From positions 30,030,236 through 30,094,235 of the forward strand of contig NC_080071.1 of assembly GCF_949987535.1 (NCBI RefSeq): a stretch of 64,000 bases of DNA, given 5' to 3'. How positions within the stretch are numbered: the first letter of the stretch is position 1; every line of letters starts with the position of its first letter. The notes below the pieces were generated by a model, which was given only the letters and a program-made list of their open reading frames with translations, had not been told where the DNA came from and did not search any database. Position numbers and translations under genes: made by a program. This document shows, one piece after another, positions 33,522 through 46,073 of the stretch. Source of the stretch: Balaenoptera acutorostrata (taxonomy: Eukaryota; Chordata; Mammalia; Artiodactyla; Balaenopteridae).

Positions 33522-36080
33522 ATTTGTGGCCTCTTCTGGTCCACAGTGTGCTCCTAAGTATATCCATGCTGACTGTGTATGTGTAATTGGCAGCAGTTCA
33601 TTCATTTTCACTGCTGGATGGTATTTCATTGTATAAACATACCACAGTATATTGATCTCTTCTACCATTGTTGGATAGTTGGGTTGTTTACAGCTTGGGG
33701 CTTCTGCAAAAAATAATCCTATAAATATTCTTGTATACATTTCTGGGCACACTGTCATGAGTTTCTTCTCTACTGTATGACTAGGTGGAGAATTTGGGTA
33801 TAGATAGGGTAACCATAAATTAATGTTCCAGCTACGACATTTTTCTGTGGGATAAAAGCTATATCCTACAATTTTTAACATTTGCATTTGATTATTACTT
33901 TATATAAAATTTTCTGTTTTCTAGTATATTTTGTTCTTTGATTCAGTAATTATTTAGAAATGTGTTTTTGATTTCAAATATGTGGGGATTTTCAAGTTAT
34001 TTTTAAATGATTTCTGGCTTATGATAGAAGATCGTTCTCTGTATGATTTTCCTCTTTAGAAATTTGTTGAGCTTGCTTTAATGTCCAGTATATGGTCAAT
34101 GTTTACAAAGATTCTTTGCAGGCTTTAAAAGAATGTGAATTCTGTAATTGTTGATTATAGTGTTGTATAATTTCCATTTGTTGAAGATTTTCATCATGAT
34201 CCTCAAATCTCCTGTATTCTAATTTTTTGTGTGGGGGGGTCCTGCTTATTCTGTCAGTTACTGAGGAAAATGTTTAAAATCTCCCACTGTGATTATTAAT
34301 TTTTCTGTTCATCCTTGTAATTCTGTCAGTTTTTGCGTTATAAATATTTTAGGCTATACTGTTAGGTATATACACATTTAAAATTGTGATGACTTTCTGG
34401 TAAATTGAATGTTTTACTAGTATGAAGTGACTCTCATATCTAATAGTGCTTTTTACCTTAAAGTCAGTTTGTTTCATATTAATGTAGTCACATCAGTTTT
34501 ATTTTAATGGTTATTTGCATAATATTTTTTTTCCAAATTTTTATTTAATCCTTTTGTAATTTTGTGTTTAAATGTGTTTCCTTTAGATAATATATGGTAG
34601 GATTTTGTTTTAATTCAGCCTGAAAATATTTGTTCTCTTTCCACTGGAGCTTAGCCCATAACCACTTAATATGACTTTTAAATGTTTTTAAATCTTCATC
34701 TTAGTTTGTGGTCTCTATTGCTTTGTTTGTTTTATGTTTCTTTATCTCTCCTGTCTTGACTTTTGCTTTATTATTTTTATGATTCCATTTTCCCTGATGG
34801 TTTTGAAATTATAAGTTCAATTTTTAAGTTATTTGGTGGTTACCCTAGAAATTACAATGGATATACGTAAGTTATCAAAATCAAATATTCATCCATTTTT
34901 TTACCTTTCTCACAGAAAATCTGAGGTGTTTGGAATATCTTTATCTCCATATACCCACTCCTGACTCATTTTTTTTTGTCATACCTTTCAGTCTGTGTTT
35001 TTAAATCTTAAGACATTGTTAACCTATGACCACACAGAGTCAATGTTCTTTCAGATTTGCACACATATTTACCATTTTCTTTATTCTTCATTCTTTTTTT
35101 GTCCTTAGACCTTTCATCTGCAGTCGTTCAGTTCTTGTCTGAAGATCCTTAAGGTTTGCTACAGATGAAATCTCTTAGTTTTTGTTGTCTGAAAATGAAT
35201 GTGTTTTCCCCTCATTCTTGGAAGTTGTGTCTCTGAGTACAGAATACGATAAGCAGTTATTTTCTTTCAGCACATTGATGATATCATTCCACTGTCTTCT
35301 TGCTCACATTGTAGAGAAGTTGATGGTGGGTCTGTTTTACTTTGAAGGTAATGCCTTTTTTTCCCCCTCTCTATGCTTCACGATTTTTCTCTTAGCCTTC
35401 ATCTTTCTGTACTTTCAGTATTCTATGTATAACTATAGTTAAAAAAATTACTCTTAAGATTCTCTGGGCTTCTTAAATCGATGGATTGCTATCTTTCATC
35501 AGTTCTGGAAAATTCTCAACCATAACCTCTTCAAATATTGCCTCTTCCCTATTCTATTTTCTTCTTCTGTAACTACAATTAAATGTATTTTAGACATCTC
35601 ATTCTATCTTCCATGTACCTAAACTTTTTTCCATATTTTTCATTTCTTGTTTCTCTAGCTGTATGTTAAATATCATGTGACCTGTCTTCCAAATCACTAA
35701 TTCTCTTATAAACTCTTTCTAATTTATTATTTCCTTTTCCAACCAGTTTTTAATTTGGTTGTATTTTTTATTTGTAGAAGTTCTATTTGGCCTTTTAAAA
35801 ACCTGCTTGGTCATTTTTATTACATATATATTTTTTATTGAAATATAGTTGATTTATAATGTGTTAGTTTCAGGTGTACAGCAAAGTAAAAACCTGCTTG
35901 GTCATTTTTTATAAAATGTTTCCTGTTTTCTACAGATACATTTTACCTGTTTTTTTATTTCTTTACCTAGAGTAAGCATAGCTGTTCTAAAATCTATATT
36001 TGTTAGTTCCAGTATTTGTGGGTCTCTTACTGACTCTGATTTGTGGTAACTTTTTTCCTTATGTATTTAAGTTTTGTGCT
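33522..36080 (-). mobile_element. Old antisense L1 (L1M-like), right part
   Basis: Reverse-orientation L1 text runs from the 3' part (33540-33880, e.g. GTATTTCATTGTATAAACAT) through ORF2 (34020-34520, e.g. AATCTCCCACTGTGATTATT) to ORF1-like sequence (35460-35640, e.g. CAACCATAACCTCTTCAAAT). It is heavily diverged with short frames only and carries a 67-bp younger L1 tail at 35821-35887. Confidence 0.65.
35797..35912 (-). mobile_element. 67-bp L1 3' tail with long target-site duplication
   Basis: AAAAACCTGCTTGGTCATTT (from 35797) recurs at 35888, with a total near-perfect duplication of about 22 bp. Between them, 35821-35887 is only the extreme 3' end of a cetartiodactyl L1 in reverse (TTGAAATATAGTTGATTTAT, GTTAGTTTCAGGTGTACAGC). 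Confidence 0.9.
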
Positions 36081-38099
36081 GCTCTTTGTTCTTAAAAAGT
36101 ACTGGGGTGAGTCGTGAGGCCTAGGAAGAAGAAGCGTTTCTCCAGAGAGTTTATGCATTTGCTTCTGTCAGATATTTTCAGATACTACCACTCTATCACT
36201 TAAAACAAGTCCATGGTTTAAGATCACCAGGACCACGAAGGCATAGTGAACTGAGGTTTCAGTCATGGTTGTGGGTCTTGATCACAGCTTCTCATGGAAT
36301 AGTTTTCCCTTTCCTTTTTTCTCCTATCCTTCTTAGTGCGAAGGCAACCCTCCCTATAGTTTCCCATAGTTAGGTGTAGAAGTAGCATTTATGTATGGTT
36401 CACACTCATCGTATGTATGTAATCATTTGGGGTACCATCTTAACATGGGCAGTGTCTCCTATAATATTCCCCACTTTGGACCTTGATTCTTTCCTCTTCC
36501 CTCCAGGAGTCTGCCAAACCAGAAACCCAGATTTACTGACTATGGTAGATGCCCTCAAGGTGAAAAGAACTTTGGTGCTCTACTTAGGTCTTTGCATTCC
36601 CAATTTCCCTTAGGTTTTTGTCCTAATAGCTTCTTACTATCTTGTCACTCTGTTGCTTTTAGAATTTTTTAAATTGAGAAGTTTAGTTGTTCTTAATAGG
36701 TCAGGGTTGCAAGGGATTGGTCTGAACAGCCCAGCTTGCTATTTCTGGAGAAGGAAGTATTAATAAGATCTTAAATCTGGTAAATATCATGTAATGAAAA
36801 AAAATTAGGTGTGCTGTGCATACAAAGGTTTTGAATGTGGTACATAAAGGACTTTGAAAAGTAGAACTTAGATGCACTTTTATTTTATGTGATACATCAT
36901 TTTAATGTTGATGTGAAGTTAAACAAGGTCAGCTTGACCTTGTGTCCAATATGGCTCCCAGTTTTAAGTGCAGCAATTTCCTAAAACTGCATATGACAAC
37001 TTTCCTAATGAGCAGTGAAATAGCCATCTTTGCTAAGTAGCCACAGTGTACAATCGTGGTTTTAGAAAGGTCTTGAGGGACATGGCCTTTCAAAGACATG
37101 GAAGATACAGATTTCCCTACATTGTTCCCTGGTGTGTATTAGGCACGACCTGGGAAAGAGATTTTTGGCTAATATGTGCCAGAAAACAATGTAGGAGCAA
37201 GGCTTACTCTCACAAAGGGATGCACAGACAGATGTGAATATAATCACATTGAACTGGTGTGGGGAATGTTGGTTCTATTCAGCACAGATTGATCCAGTTA
37301 GGACTGCTAAGCAAAGTCTCTCTTAGAGGATGGGAATCTTGAGTAAAATTTTGAACCTTAGAAATATACATTGGTGACAGTGTGGCATATGAATTGGTGG
37401 AGAAGGGAGGAAAGGAGAGACAGGTACAAACAAGTAGTGTATTAGGACTGATTAGCATGTCATTTTGGCAAGGATAGAGACTCCACCAGGAGAGTGATTG
37501 GGAAATGAATCACCAAGAAAAGTGTGAGAGCAGAAAATGCTTTACTTCTTACATTCAAGAAACAGCCCCAATTCTATGTGGATGGGGGCAAAGCCAACTG
37601 CAGCTAGTTTTCAGCCAATCATACAATCTGTTCAACCTTCCTTGCTTCTTTCTGTGTTTACTTTCTCTTTTGACTTTGAGGAAAAGGCTGCAGTTTAACC
37701 AGATACAGTGAACTGAGCTCTTGGGTAGCCTCCTTGGACCTAAGACCAAACCAGCCATTAGGTCCTCAGAGAATAGTTCAGAAATACCAACTCTTAATAT
37801 TGTCAGGGTTGTTTGAACTTTGGGAAGAGGATAACGAGCATGAAGCAGGACCTTCAGAGGACTGGATTGCTTAGAATGTGCAGTTAGTTGGAAGGCTATA
37901 AGATGAATTTATTCATGTATTTTATATGCTCTCCCACTCTGATGTAGCATTATTTGTCATCCATGGATATGGAATGCATTCTCTCATTCAACAAAATGAA
38001 TGGTGACTCTGTGCTGGGACTTCACCTAGGCACTGTGAATATTCTCTCTTTGGTAATTATTTTTAACAGCCTTTTGCCATCATGACCTGGCCTCTGCCA
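36081..38099. other. Intron without recognisable features
   Basis: Unique-looking intron. Short frames around 36395-36613, 37046-37247 and 37505-37758 have no recognised family. A weak L2/MIR-like phrase lies near 37980-38040. Confidence 0.4.
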
Positions 38100-38330
38100 T
38101 CATGGTAGCATGTAACATTTATTGAGTATCTATTATGTGCCATGCTTTCTACCTGTGTCATCTTATTTAATCCTCACGACACTCCCATTGAGTAGATGAT
38201 TTTACCTCAATTCAGAGAGGGGAATTAACTTGCCTGTGTGTGTGTGTATAAAGTGAGATGTATAATGAGAGTCAATCTGTGTGTGACTGATCCTAACACA
38301 CCCATGCTTCTTTCTCCTCACAACCACTGA
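38100..38330 (+). repeat. MIR SINE remnant with a TG repeat
   Basis: TAACATTTATTGAGTATCTA, then CATCTTATTTAATCCTCACG, TTCAGAGAGGGGAATTAACT is a sense MIR. A (TG)n tract lies at about 38235-38250. Confidence 0.7.
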
Positions 38331-38656
38331 GATTGTAACTAATTGTAAGTAAATTTTATGGAGTTGAATTCCTGAGTAATTTCTATCAAAGCTACCTTTA
38401 GTGTTGACTTTCTCTAAAGACCTGGGTACTACTCATTTTTCTTTTATTGTGGAGTCACAGACATAATGCGTATTCCCAGTGAGCTGCAATGAACTGTAGC
38501 TTTAAAAGAAAAATGTTTTTTAGGTCTCTCAACTCCCATGTGTTTGGTATTTGTGTAATATCTGTCTATAGAAAATACTAGACCCTTTGCAGTTGTTTTT
38601 TTGGTAATAGGTACACAGAAAAACTTCCCAGTGGAGTCTGCATGTATGGCATGTGT

Positions 38657-38679
38657 GAGACAGACAGACAGACAGACAT
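38657..38679. repeat. GACA tetranucleotide microsatellite
   Basis: About five GACA units follow GTGTGA. The tract is short but regular. Confidence 0.85.
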
Positions 38680-39100
38680 AGTGATATCATATTAATAAAT
38701 CTATGACCAAATTGTAGGAGCACATGTGCCCAGCTTCTGGGGGGTCTCACCGAGACTAAATTTGGTCACCTTTCCTCATTTCTTTTTACACAATTTTCCC
38801 ATTTCACTGGGGACCTCTCCCCTAATTTAGGGTCCTAGGGGGCTCTTCAGTTTATCCCAGTGGCTCTGTCAAAATAGACAATGGTGTGAATATCTGTCAC
38901 TTAGGGTTAGATAATACTGTTTGAATTAAAATCTATTCACATACTTCAAGGAAGTTTTTCACTGAAGTTGGGAAGTGCCAGCTGGCAATTTGCTATGGAG
39001 AATTTGGGGCTAGGTCTTTCCATTTTTCTACCCTAGACATTAAGAAACAAAAACAGCTGCAAGAAATCATGTTTTATTTGCTTTTTGTTTTATCGCATAA

Positions 39101-39462
39101 AATAAAGTGGTTAAGGGGGCTTCCCTGGTGGCGCAGTGGTTGGGAGTCTGCCTGCTAATGCAGGGGACGCGGGTTCGAGCCCTGGTCTGGGAGGATCCCA
39201 CATGCCGCGGAGCGGCTGGGCCCGTGAGCCACAATTGCTGAGCCTGCGCGTCTGGAGCCTGTGCCCCGCGACGGGAGGGGCCGCGATGGAGAAAGGCCCG
39301 CGCACCGCGGTGAAGAGCGGTCCCCGCACCGCGATGAAGAGTGGCCCCCGCTTGCCGCGGCTGGAGAAAGCCCTCGCACGAACCGAAGACCCAACACAGC
39401 CAAAAATAAATAAATAAATAAGAAAATCCTTTAAAAAAAAATAAATAAATAAAGTGGTTAAG
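39101..39462 (+). mobile_element. CHR-type SINE, copy B (sister of the copy at 4139)
   Basis: The element is 39116-39447 between perfect 15-bp duplications AATAAAGTGGTTAAG (39101-39115 and 39448-39462). It carries the same tandem 24-bp duplication as copy A (39302-39325 and 39326-39349) and the same GAAAATCCTTT-poly(A) tail after (AAAT)n. Compared with copy A over the roughly 290-bp body, the ten substitutions are all G in B versus A in copy A. A and B boxes are intact. Confidence 0.95.
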
Positions 39463-41014
39463 AGCAGGGCTTAGATTATTTTCCTTTGAAATGGTTGGAG
39501 GAAGTAGAAAATATGTAAGTGAATATCTCTAGATTAGTGGCTGCATTCATTGTCAGTCTTTGGAACACTCTAAATGGAAGAGACTTGCAGAAAGAGTGAC
39601 CAAGATTTTTAACTCCTGTCTTGAGAGTTTAACAGAAGCGAAGGTCAAATCCATCTTTTTTGTGCTTATAAGAGGTGGTTGATTCTTCTAGTTGAAATGG
39701 TAGTGAGCATGTGAGTGATGTATGTTCTTTGACCAGTTTCAGGAAATACACGAGACTCACTGCTTCTCTGGGGCCCAGCCATTAATAACAGTGGAGATGC
39801 TTGTTCACAGGATACAGAGGAAACAGCACCTGCCTGAGTCCGGGTGGTGATGTTGAGACCAGCTTCTTGGTCACTTTCCATGTTACAGTGGTGTTTCATT
39901 CATTTAATAAATATTCATCGGGCACCTAGTGGTTGCTGACAATAGGTGCAGGAGAGACCGTGATGGACGGGACACAGTGGCAACCCCCAAGGAGCTTGTG
40001 TTCTGCATTCCTTGCCTGTCACTGCCTCTCGCTTGAAAGTTAATGGTCTAATGGTTAAGTGCCCAGGCTATGAACTCAGGCAGACCTGGATTCAAGGACT
40101 CTACTTACTAGATGCATGACCTTGGCCAAGCCATTTTTGCCTCAGTAAGACTCCCGTTCTTCATCTGTAACTTGGGTGTAAGGCAGATCATGCAGGTAAA
40201 GGGCTGTTCACAGTGCCTGTGGCTCTGACTGTGAACTCTCTCTGCTGTTGTTGTGGTCATTGTTGTGATTATGTTTTGGCCTCAGGGTTTGAGTGAAAGG
40301 AAAAGTGTTTGAAATAAATTAGAAGAATGTGGCTGCTAGGTATGCCAGAGGAAAGAACCAGAGGCTCATAGAGTTCCAGCCCGCAGGGAAGAAGGTAAGG
40401 CTGACCTTTGGCAAATGTGGGACTGTTTGTCTCGCTCTGTAACTTCTTTCCCCTTCCAGGCATTATTTAGATTTGACCTTTTTTATGTTCAAACGTTGGG
40501 CAGTTAGAAAGTGAAACACCAGTGTAATTTACCCTGCTTTTTCTGCCAAGGTATGCACATCTGAGCCGGTGCCAAGGAACCCAAAGGGAGAAACAGAAGT
40601 GGCTCAACAATCCTTTCAAGTGTGACTCAGCTAATTCAACTTTCCAAGAAGCAGAAAATAATGTTAGGAATTCAGAAGACATTTCCTGACTTAGAAAATG
40701 GGTATAATGTTACATACTTCAGAAGGCAGTTGTGACCTTTAAATTATACAATGTGTCAAATTTCTTGGTACATTTTTTTATACTAGGGGTGCTTCATAAA
40801 TGTTAGTTGAATCTGAATCAATATGTCTTTCAATTCTGATTTCTCCATACAGCTCATTCTGTTGTCTATCTATACTGGGATGCATATTACATTTCAAGAT
40901 ATCCTTCTCTGTGGATCTCATGATATCATGTTAAAAATTACCAGGGAGATCGTATTCTATGGTAGTGCTGAGGAGGAAGAAATTTTCCTCTCTCCTTCTA
41001 GGTTCTTCTGGCTG
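39463..41014. other. Intron with L2 and MIR remnants
   Basis: About 39890-40010 is L2-like (ATTTAATAAATATTCATCGG). About 40040-40230 is MIR-like (CAGACCTGGATTCAAGGACT, then CATGACCTTGGCCAAGCC). No gene was recognised. Confidence 0.45.
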
Positions 41015-41515
41015 CTCTGAGAATTAAATTGACAAGAGACAAGGTTAACAGGAGAAAATCAAGCCAAAGTTTAAGAGCATGTATACCTGGGAGAGACTCA
41101 GGAAAACTGAGTAACTTGCCAAAATGGCAGAAGCCCTCATCTTAAATACCATTGTCAATTAAAGACAAAAGAGGATGTTGCCGGTAGTGGTTTGGGACTT
41201 CAAAGGGGAAGGAAGGTGATTGACATGGAGCTGGAAAAGCAAGTGTTGATAAACAAGTGTTGCTGGACATTGTAGAGATAATGGGACACAGCCTGGGCTC
41301 TGATCTCTAGGCTCTGCCTAGAGTTTCCCCACCACCCCTTGCCCATATTCTTTGCAGATATGTCTGGTGATAGCTCTATTCTGTGAACAGGCTGTCTGTC
41401 TGAATTCTTTTAGGTACTCAAGGGGAAGGTCAGAGTTTCTTCCTGAGTCTTTTGGGCCTTGATTGTTGTTAGCTCAAAATAATTCGCAGGCTAAAGAGAC
41501 ATTTTGTTGTGGCAA
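41015..41515 (-). mobile_element. Probable ancient ERV LTR, reverse orientation
   Basis: Text such as GTATACCTGGGAGAGACTCA, GGAAAACTGAGTAACTTGCC, AGACAAAAGAGGATGTTGCC, GGTTTGGGACTTCAAAGGGG, TCCTGAGTCTTTTGGGCCTT and TTGTTAGCTCAAAATAATTC resembles an old solo LTR found in several mammals. No internal retroviral sequence is present. Ends and family name are uncertain. Confidence 0.45.
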
Positions 41516-42010
41516 TTTTACTACAATTTTACTACTACCCCACAGTAGCTACTGAATATGGTAGCATGCTGCGTACTTTGACAATATTACTTTGGTGGTG
41601 GCTGGGAGACACCAATTTAGGAGATAGAGATGGAGCTGAAAACAAGAGCAGAGCAGGGCTTCTCCTTGCCAAAGGCTTGTGCGTGCGTAATAGGGTTTCT
41701 TGGCCTCTGCCTCAGTGCCGAGTGATGTCAAATGCTTTTTCTCCTCTGTTTTCTTTTGGCCAGAGGTAGTAGCTAAGTGACAGCTCCTGGCTGTGAAAAA
41801 CCTTCTTTGCCTTGCTGGAGGGGGAACAGTTTAAAGAAAGAAACTTCACTGAAGTCATTTGATATTCATGCCAAGTTAGTGAGATTAATATAAAATTGTT
41901 GAAAGAACTTGAGTTGTGGGTAGGTGAGAGTTTTCATGTTAGCCTAGTTGTTGAAAAATCTCATTTTTAAGATACAGAAGTGGAATATGATAATAGTGTC
42001 ACATTATTTA
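41516..42010. other. Intron without recognisable features
   Basis: Unique-looking sequence before the large L1. Frames on both strands near 41509-41769 are short and unrecognised. Confidence 0.4.
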
Positions 42011-42239
42011 TTACTGTTAAAAATTTTTTTTTATACAGCAGGTTCTTATTAGTCATCAATTTTATACACATCAGTGTATACATGTCAATCCCAATTGCCC
42101 AATTCATCACACCACCACCCCCACCCCCCCGCCGCTTTCCCCCCTTGGTGTCCATATGTCTGTTCTCTACATCTGTGTCTCTATTTCTGCCCTGCAAACT
42201 GGTTCATCTGTACCATTTTTCTAGGTTCCACATATATGC

Positions 42240-45200
42240 ATTAATATATGATATTTGTTTTTCCCTTCTGACTTACTTCATTCTGTATGACAGTCTCTAG
42301 ATCCATCCATGTCTCTACAAATGACCCAATTTCGTTCCTTTTTATGGCTGAGTGATATTCCATTGCATATATATACCACATCTTCTTTATCCATTCATCT
42401 GTCAATGGACACTTAGGTTGCTTCCATGACCTGGCTATTGTAAATAGTGCAGCAGTGAACATTGGGGTGCATGTGTCTTTTTGAATTATGGTTTTCTCTG
42501 GGTATATGCCCAGTAGTGGGATTGCTGGGTCATATGGTAATTCTATTTTTAGTTTTTTAAGGAACCTCCATACTGTTCTCCATAGTGGCTGTATGAATTC
42601 ACATTCCCACCAACAGTGCAAGAGGGTTCCCTTTTCTCCACACCCTCTCCAGCATTCATTGTTTGTAGATTTTTTTGATGATGGCCATTCTCACAGGTGT
42701 GAGGTGATGCCTCATTGTAGTTTTGATTTGCATTTCTCTAATAATTAGTGATGTTGAGCAGCTTTTCATGTGCTTCTTGGCCATCTGTATGTCCACTTTG
42801 GAGAAATGTCTATTTAGGTCTTCTGCCCATTTTTTGATTGGGTTTTTGTTTTTTTAATATTGAGGTGCATGAGGTGTTTATATATTTTGGAGATTAATCC
42901 TTTGCCTGTTGATTCGTTTGCAAATATTTTTTCCCATTCTGAGGGTTATCTTTTCGTCTTGTTTGTAGTTTCCTTTGCTTTGCAAAAGCTTTTAAGTTTC
43001 ATTAGGTCCCATTTGTTTATTTTTGTTTTTATTTCCATTACTCTAGGAGGTGGCTCAAAAAAGATCTTGCTGTGATTTATGTCAAAGAGTGTTCTTCCTA
43101 TGTTTTCCTCTAAGTTTTATAGTGTCCAGTCTTACAGTTAGGTCTCTAATCCATTTTGACTTTATTTTTGTGTGTGGTGTTAGCGAGTGTTCTACTTTCA
43201 TTCTTTTACATGTAGCTGTCCAGTTTTCCCAGCACCACTTATTGAAGAGACTGTCTTTTCTCCATTGTATATCCTTGCCTCCTTTGTCATAGATTAGTTG
43301 ACCATAGGTGCGTGGGTTTATCCCTGGGCTTTCTATCCTGTTCCATTGATCTATATTTCTGTTTTTGTGCCAGTACCATATTGTCTTGATTACTGTAGCT
43401 TTATAGTATAGTCTGAAGTGAGGGAGTCTGATTCCTCCAGCTCCGTTTTTTTCCCTCAAGACTGCTTTGACTATTTGGGGTCTTTTGTGTCTCCATACAA
43501 ATTTTAAGATTTTTTTGTTCTAATTCTGTAAAAAATGCCATTGGTAGTTTGGTAGGGATTGCATTGAATCTGTAGATTGCTTTGGGTAGTATAGTGTTTT
43601 TCACAATGTTTATTCTTCCAATCCAAGAACATGGTATATCTCTCCATCTGTTGGTATCATCTTTAATTTCTTTCAACAGTGTCTTACAGTTTTCTGCATA
43701 CAGGTCTTTTGTCTCCCTAGGTAGGTTCATTCCTAGGTATTTTATTGTTTTTGTTGCAATGGTAAATGGGAGTGTTTCCTTAATTTCTCTTTCAGATTTT
43801 TCATCATTAGTGTATAGGAATGCAAGAGATTTCTGTGCATTAATTTTGTATCCTGCAACTTTACCAAATTCATTGATTAGCTCTAGTAGTTTTCTGGTGT
43901 TATCTTCAGGATTCTCTATGTATAGTATCATGTCATCTGCAAACAGTGACAGTTTTACTTCTTCTTTTCCAATTTGTATTCCTTTTATTTCTTTTTCTTC
44001 TCTGATTGCTGTGGCTAGGACTTCGAAAACTATGTTGAATAATAGTGGTGAGAGTGAACATCCTTGTCTTGTTCCTGATCTTAGAGGAAATGCTTTCAGT
44101 TTTTCACCATTGAGAATGATGTTTCCTGTGGGGTTATTATATTGAGGTAGGTTCCCTCTATGCCCACTTTCTGGAGAGTTTTTATCAGAAATGGGTGTTG
44201 AATTTTGTCAAAAGCTTTTTCTGCATCTATTGAGATGATCATATGGTTTTTATTCTTCAATTTGTTAATATGGTGTATCACATTGATTGATTTGCATATA
44301 TTGAAAAATCCTTGCATCCCTGGGATAAATCCCACTTGATCATGGTGTATGAGCCTTTTAATGTGTTGTTGGATTCTGTTTGCAGGTATTTTGTTGAGGA
44401 TTTTTGCATCTATATTCATCAGTGATTCTGGTCTGGAATTTTCTTTTTTTGTAGTATCTTTGTCTGGTTTTGGTATCAGGGTGATGGTAGCCTCATAGTA
44501 TGAGTTTGGGAGTTTTCCTTCCTCTGCAGTTTTTTGGAAGAGTTTGAGAAAGATGGGTGTTAGCTCTTCTCTAAATGTTTGCTAGAATTCACCTGTGAAG
44601 CCATCTGGTCCTGGACTTTTGTTTGTTGGAAGATTTTTAATCACAGTTTCAATTTCATTATTTGTGATTGGTCTGTTCATATTTTCTGTTTCTTCCTGGT
44701 TCAGTCTTGGAAGGTTATACCTTTCTAAGAATTTGTCCATTTCTTCCAGGTTGTCCATTTTATTGGCATATAGTTGTTTGTAGTAATCTCTTATAATCCT
44801 TTGTATTTCTGCAGTGTCAGTTGTGATTTCTTCTTTTTCATTTCTAATTTTATTGATTTGAGTCCTCTCCCTCTTTTTCTTGATGAGTCTGGCTAATGGT
44901 TTATCAATTTTGTTTATCTTCTCAAAGAACCAGCTTTTAGTTTTATTGATCTTTTCTATTGTTTTCTTTGTTTCTATTTCATTTATTTCTGCTCTGATCT
45001 TTATGATTTCTTCTGCTAACTTTGGGTTTTGTTTATTCTTGTTTCTCTAGTTCCTTTAGGTGTAAGGTTGGAATGTTTACTTGAGATTTTTCTTGTTCCT
45101 TGAGGTAGGCTTGTATAGCTATAAACTTCCCTCTTAGAACTGCTTTTGCTGCATCCCATAGGTTTTGGATTGTCGTGTTTTCATTGTCATTTGTCTCTAG

Positions 45201-46016
45201 GTATTTTTTGATTTCCTGTTTGATTTCTTCAGTGATCTCTTGGTTATTTAGTAACGTATTGTTTAGCCTCCATGTGTTTGTGTGTTTTACGTTTTTTCCC
45301 CTGTAATTGATTTCTAATCTCATAGCGTTGTGGTCAGAAAAGATGCTTGATATGATTTCAATTTTCTTAAATTTACTGAGGCTTGATTTGTGACCCAAGA
45401 TGTGATCTATCCTGGAGAATGTTCCATGCACGGTTGAGTAGAAAGTGTAATCTGCTGTTTTTGGATGGAATGTCCTGTAAATATCAATTAAATCTATCTG
45501 GTCTATTGTGTCATTTAAAGCTTGTGTTTCCTTATTAATTTTCTGTTTGGATGATCTGTCCAGTGGTGTAAGTGAGGTGTTAAAGTCCCCCACTATTATT
45601 GTGTTACTGTCGATTTCCTGTTTTAGAGCTGTTAGCAGTTGCCTTATGTATTGAGGTGCTCCTATGTTGAGTGCATATATATTTATGATTGTTATATCTT
45701 CTTCTTGGATTGATCCCTTGATCATTACGTAGTGTCCTTCCTTGTCTCTTGTAACATTCTTTATTTTAAAGTCTATTTTATCTGATATAAGTATTGCTAC
45801 TCCAGCTTTCTTTTGATTTCCATTTGCATGGAATATCTTTTTCCATCCCCTCACTTTCAGTCTGAATGTGTCCCTAGGTCTGAAGTGGGTCTCTTGTAGA
45901 CGGCATATAGATGGGTCTTGTTTTTGTATCCATTCAGCAAGCCTGTGTCTTTTGGCTGGAGCATTTAATCCATTTATGTTTAAGGTAATTATCAATATGT
46001 ATGTTCCTATTCCCAT
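42240..46016 (-). pseudogene. L1 ORF2 (endonuclease-reverse transcriptase), broken
   Basis: The start codon at 46016-46014 begins [20 protein letters not shown]. The endonuclease part stays open to 45033 and keeps LQETH, GDFNT and SDHNAM motifs of the apurinic-type nuclease fold. Downstream the frame breaks repeatedly: the RT is split over 44419-44096 ([20 protein letters not shown], the FIPGMQGFF region) and 43931-43401. The RT catalytic FADD is still encoded at 43943-43932. A cysteine-rich C-terminal fragment lies at 42621-42241. It cannot make full-length protein. Confidence 0.9.
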
Positions 46017-46073
46017 TTTCTTAATTGTTTTGGGTTTGTTTTTGTAGGTCTTTTCTTCTCTTGTGTTTCCCAC

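Noticed and set aside
38657..38679. CRISPR-like short repeats
   Set aside because: Simple GACA microsatellite with no spacers; the genome is mammalian.
45033..46073. 346-codon frame as a functional gene
   Set aside because: It is the endonuclease part of L1 ORF2 with upstream in-frame extension; the remainder of ORF2 is broken.
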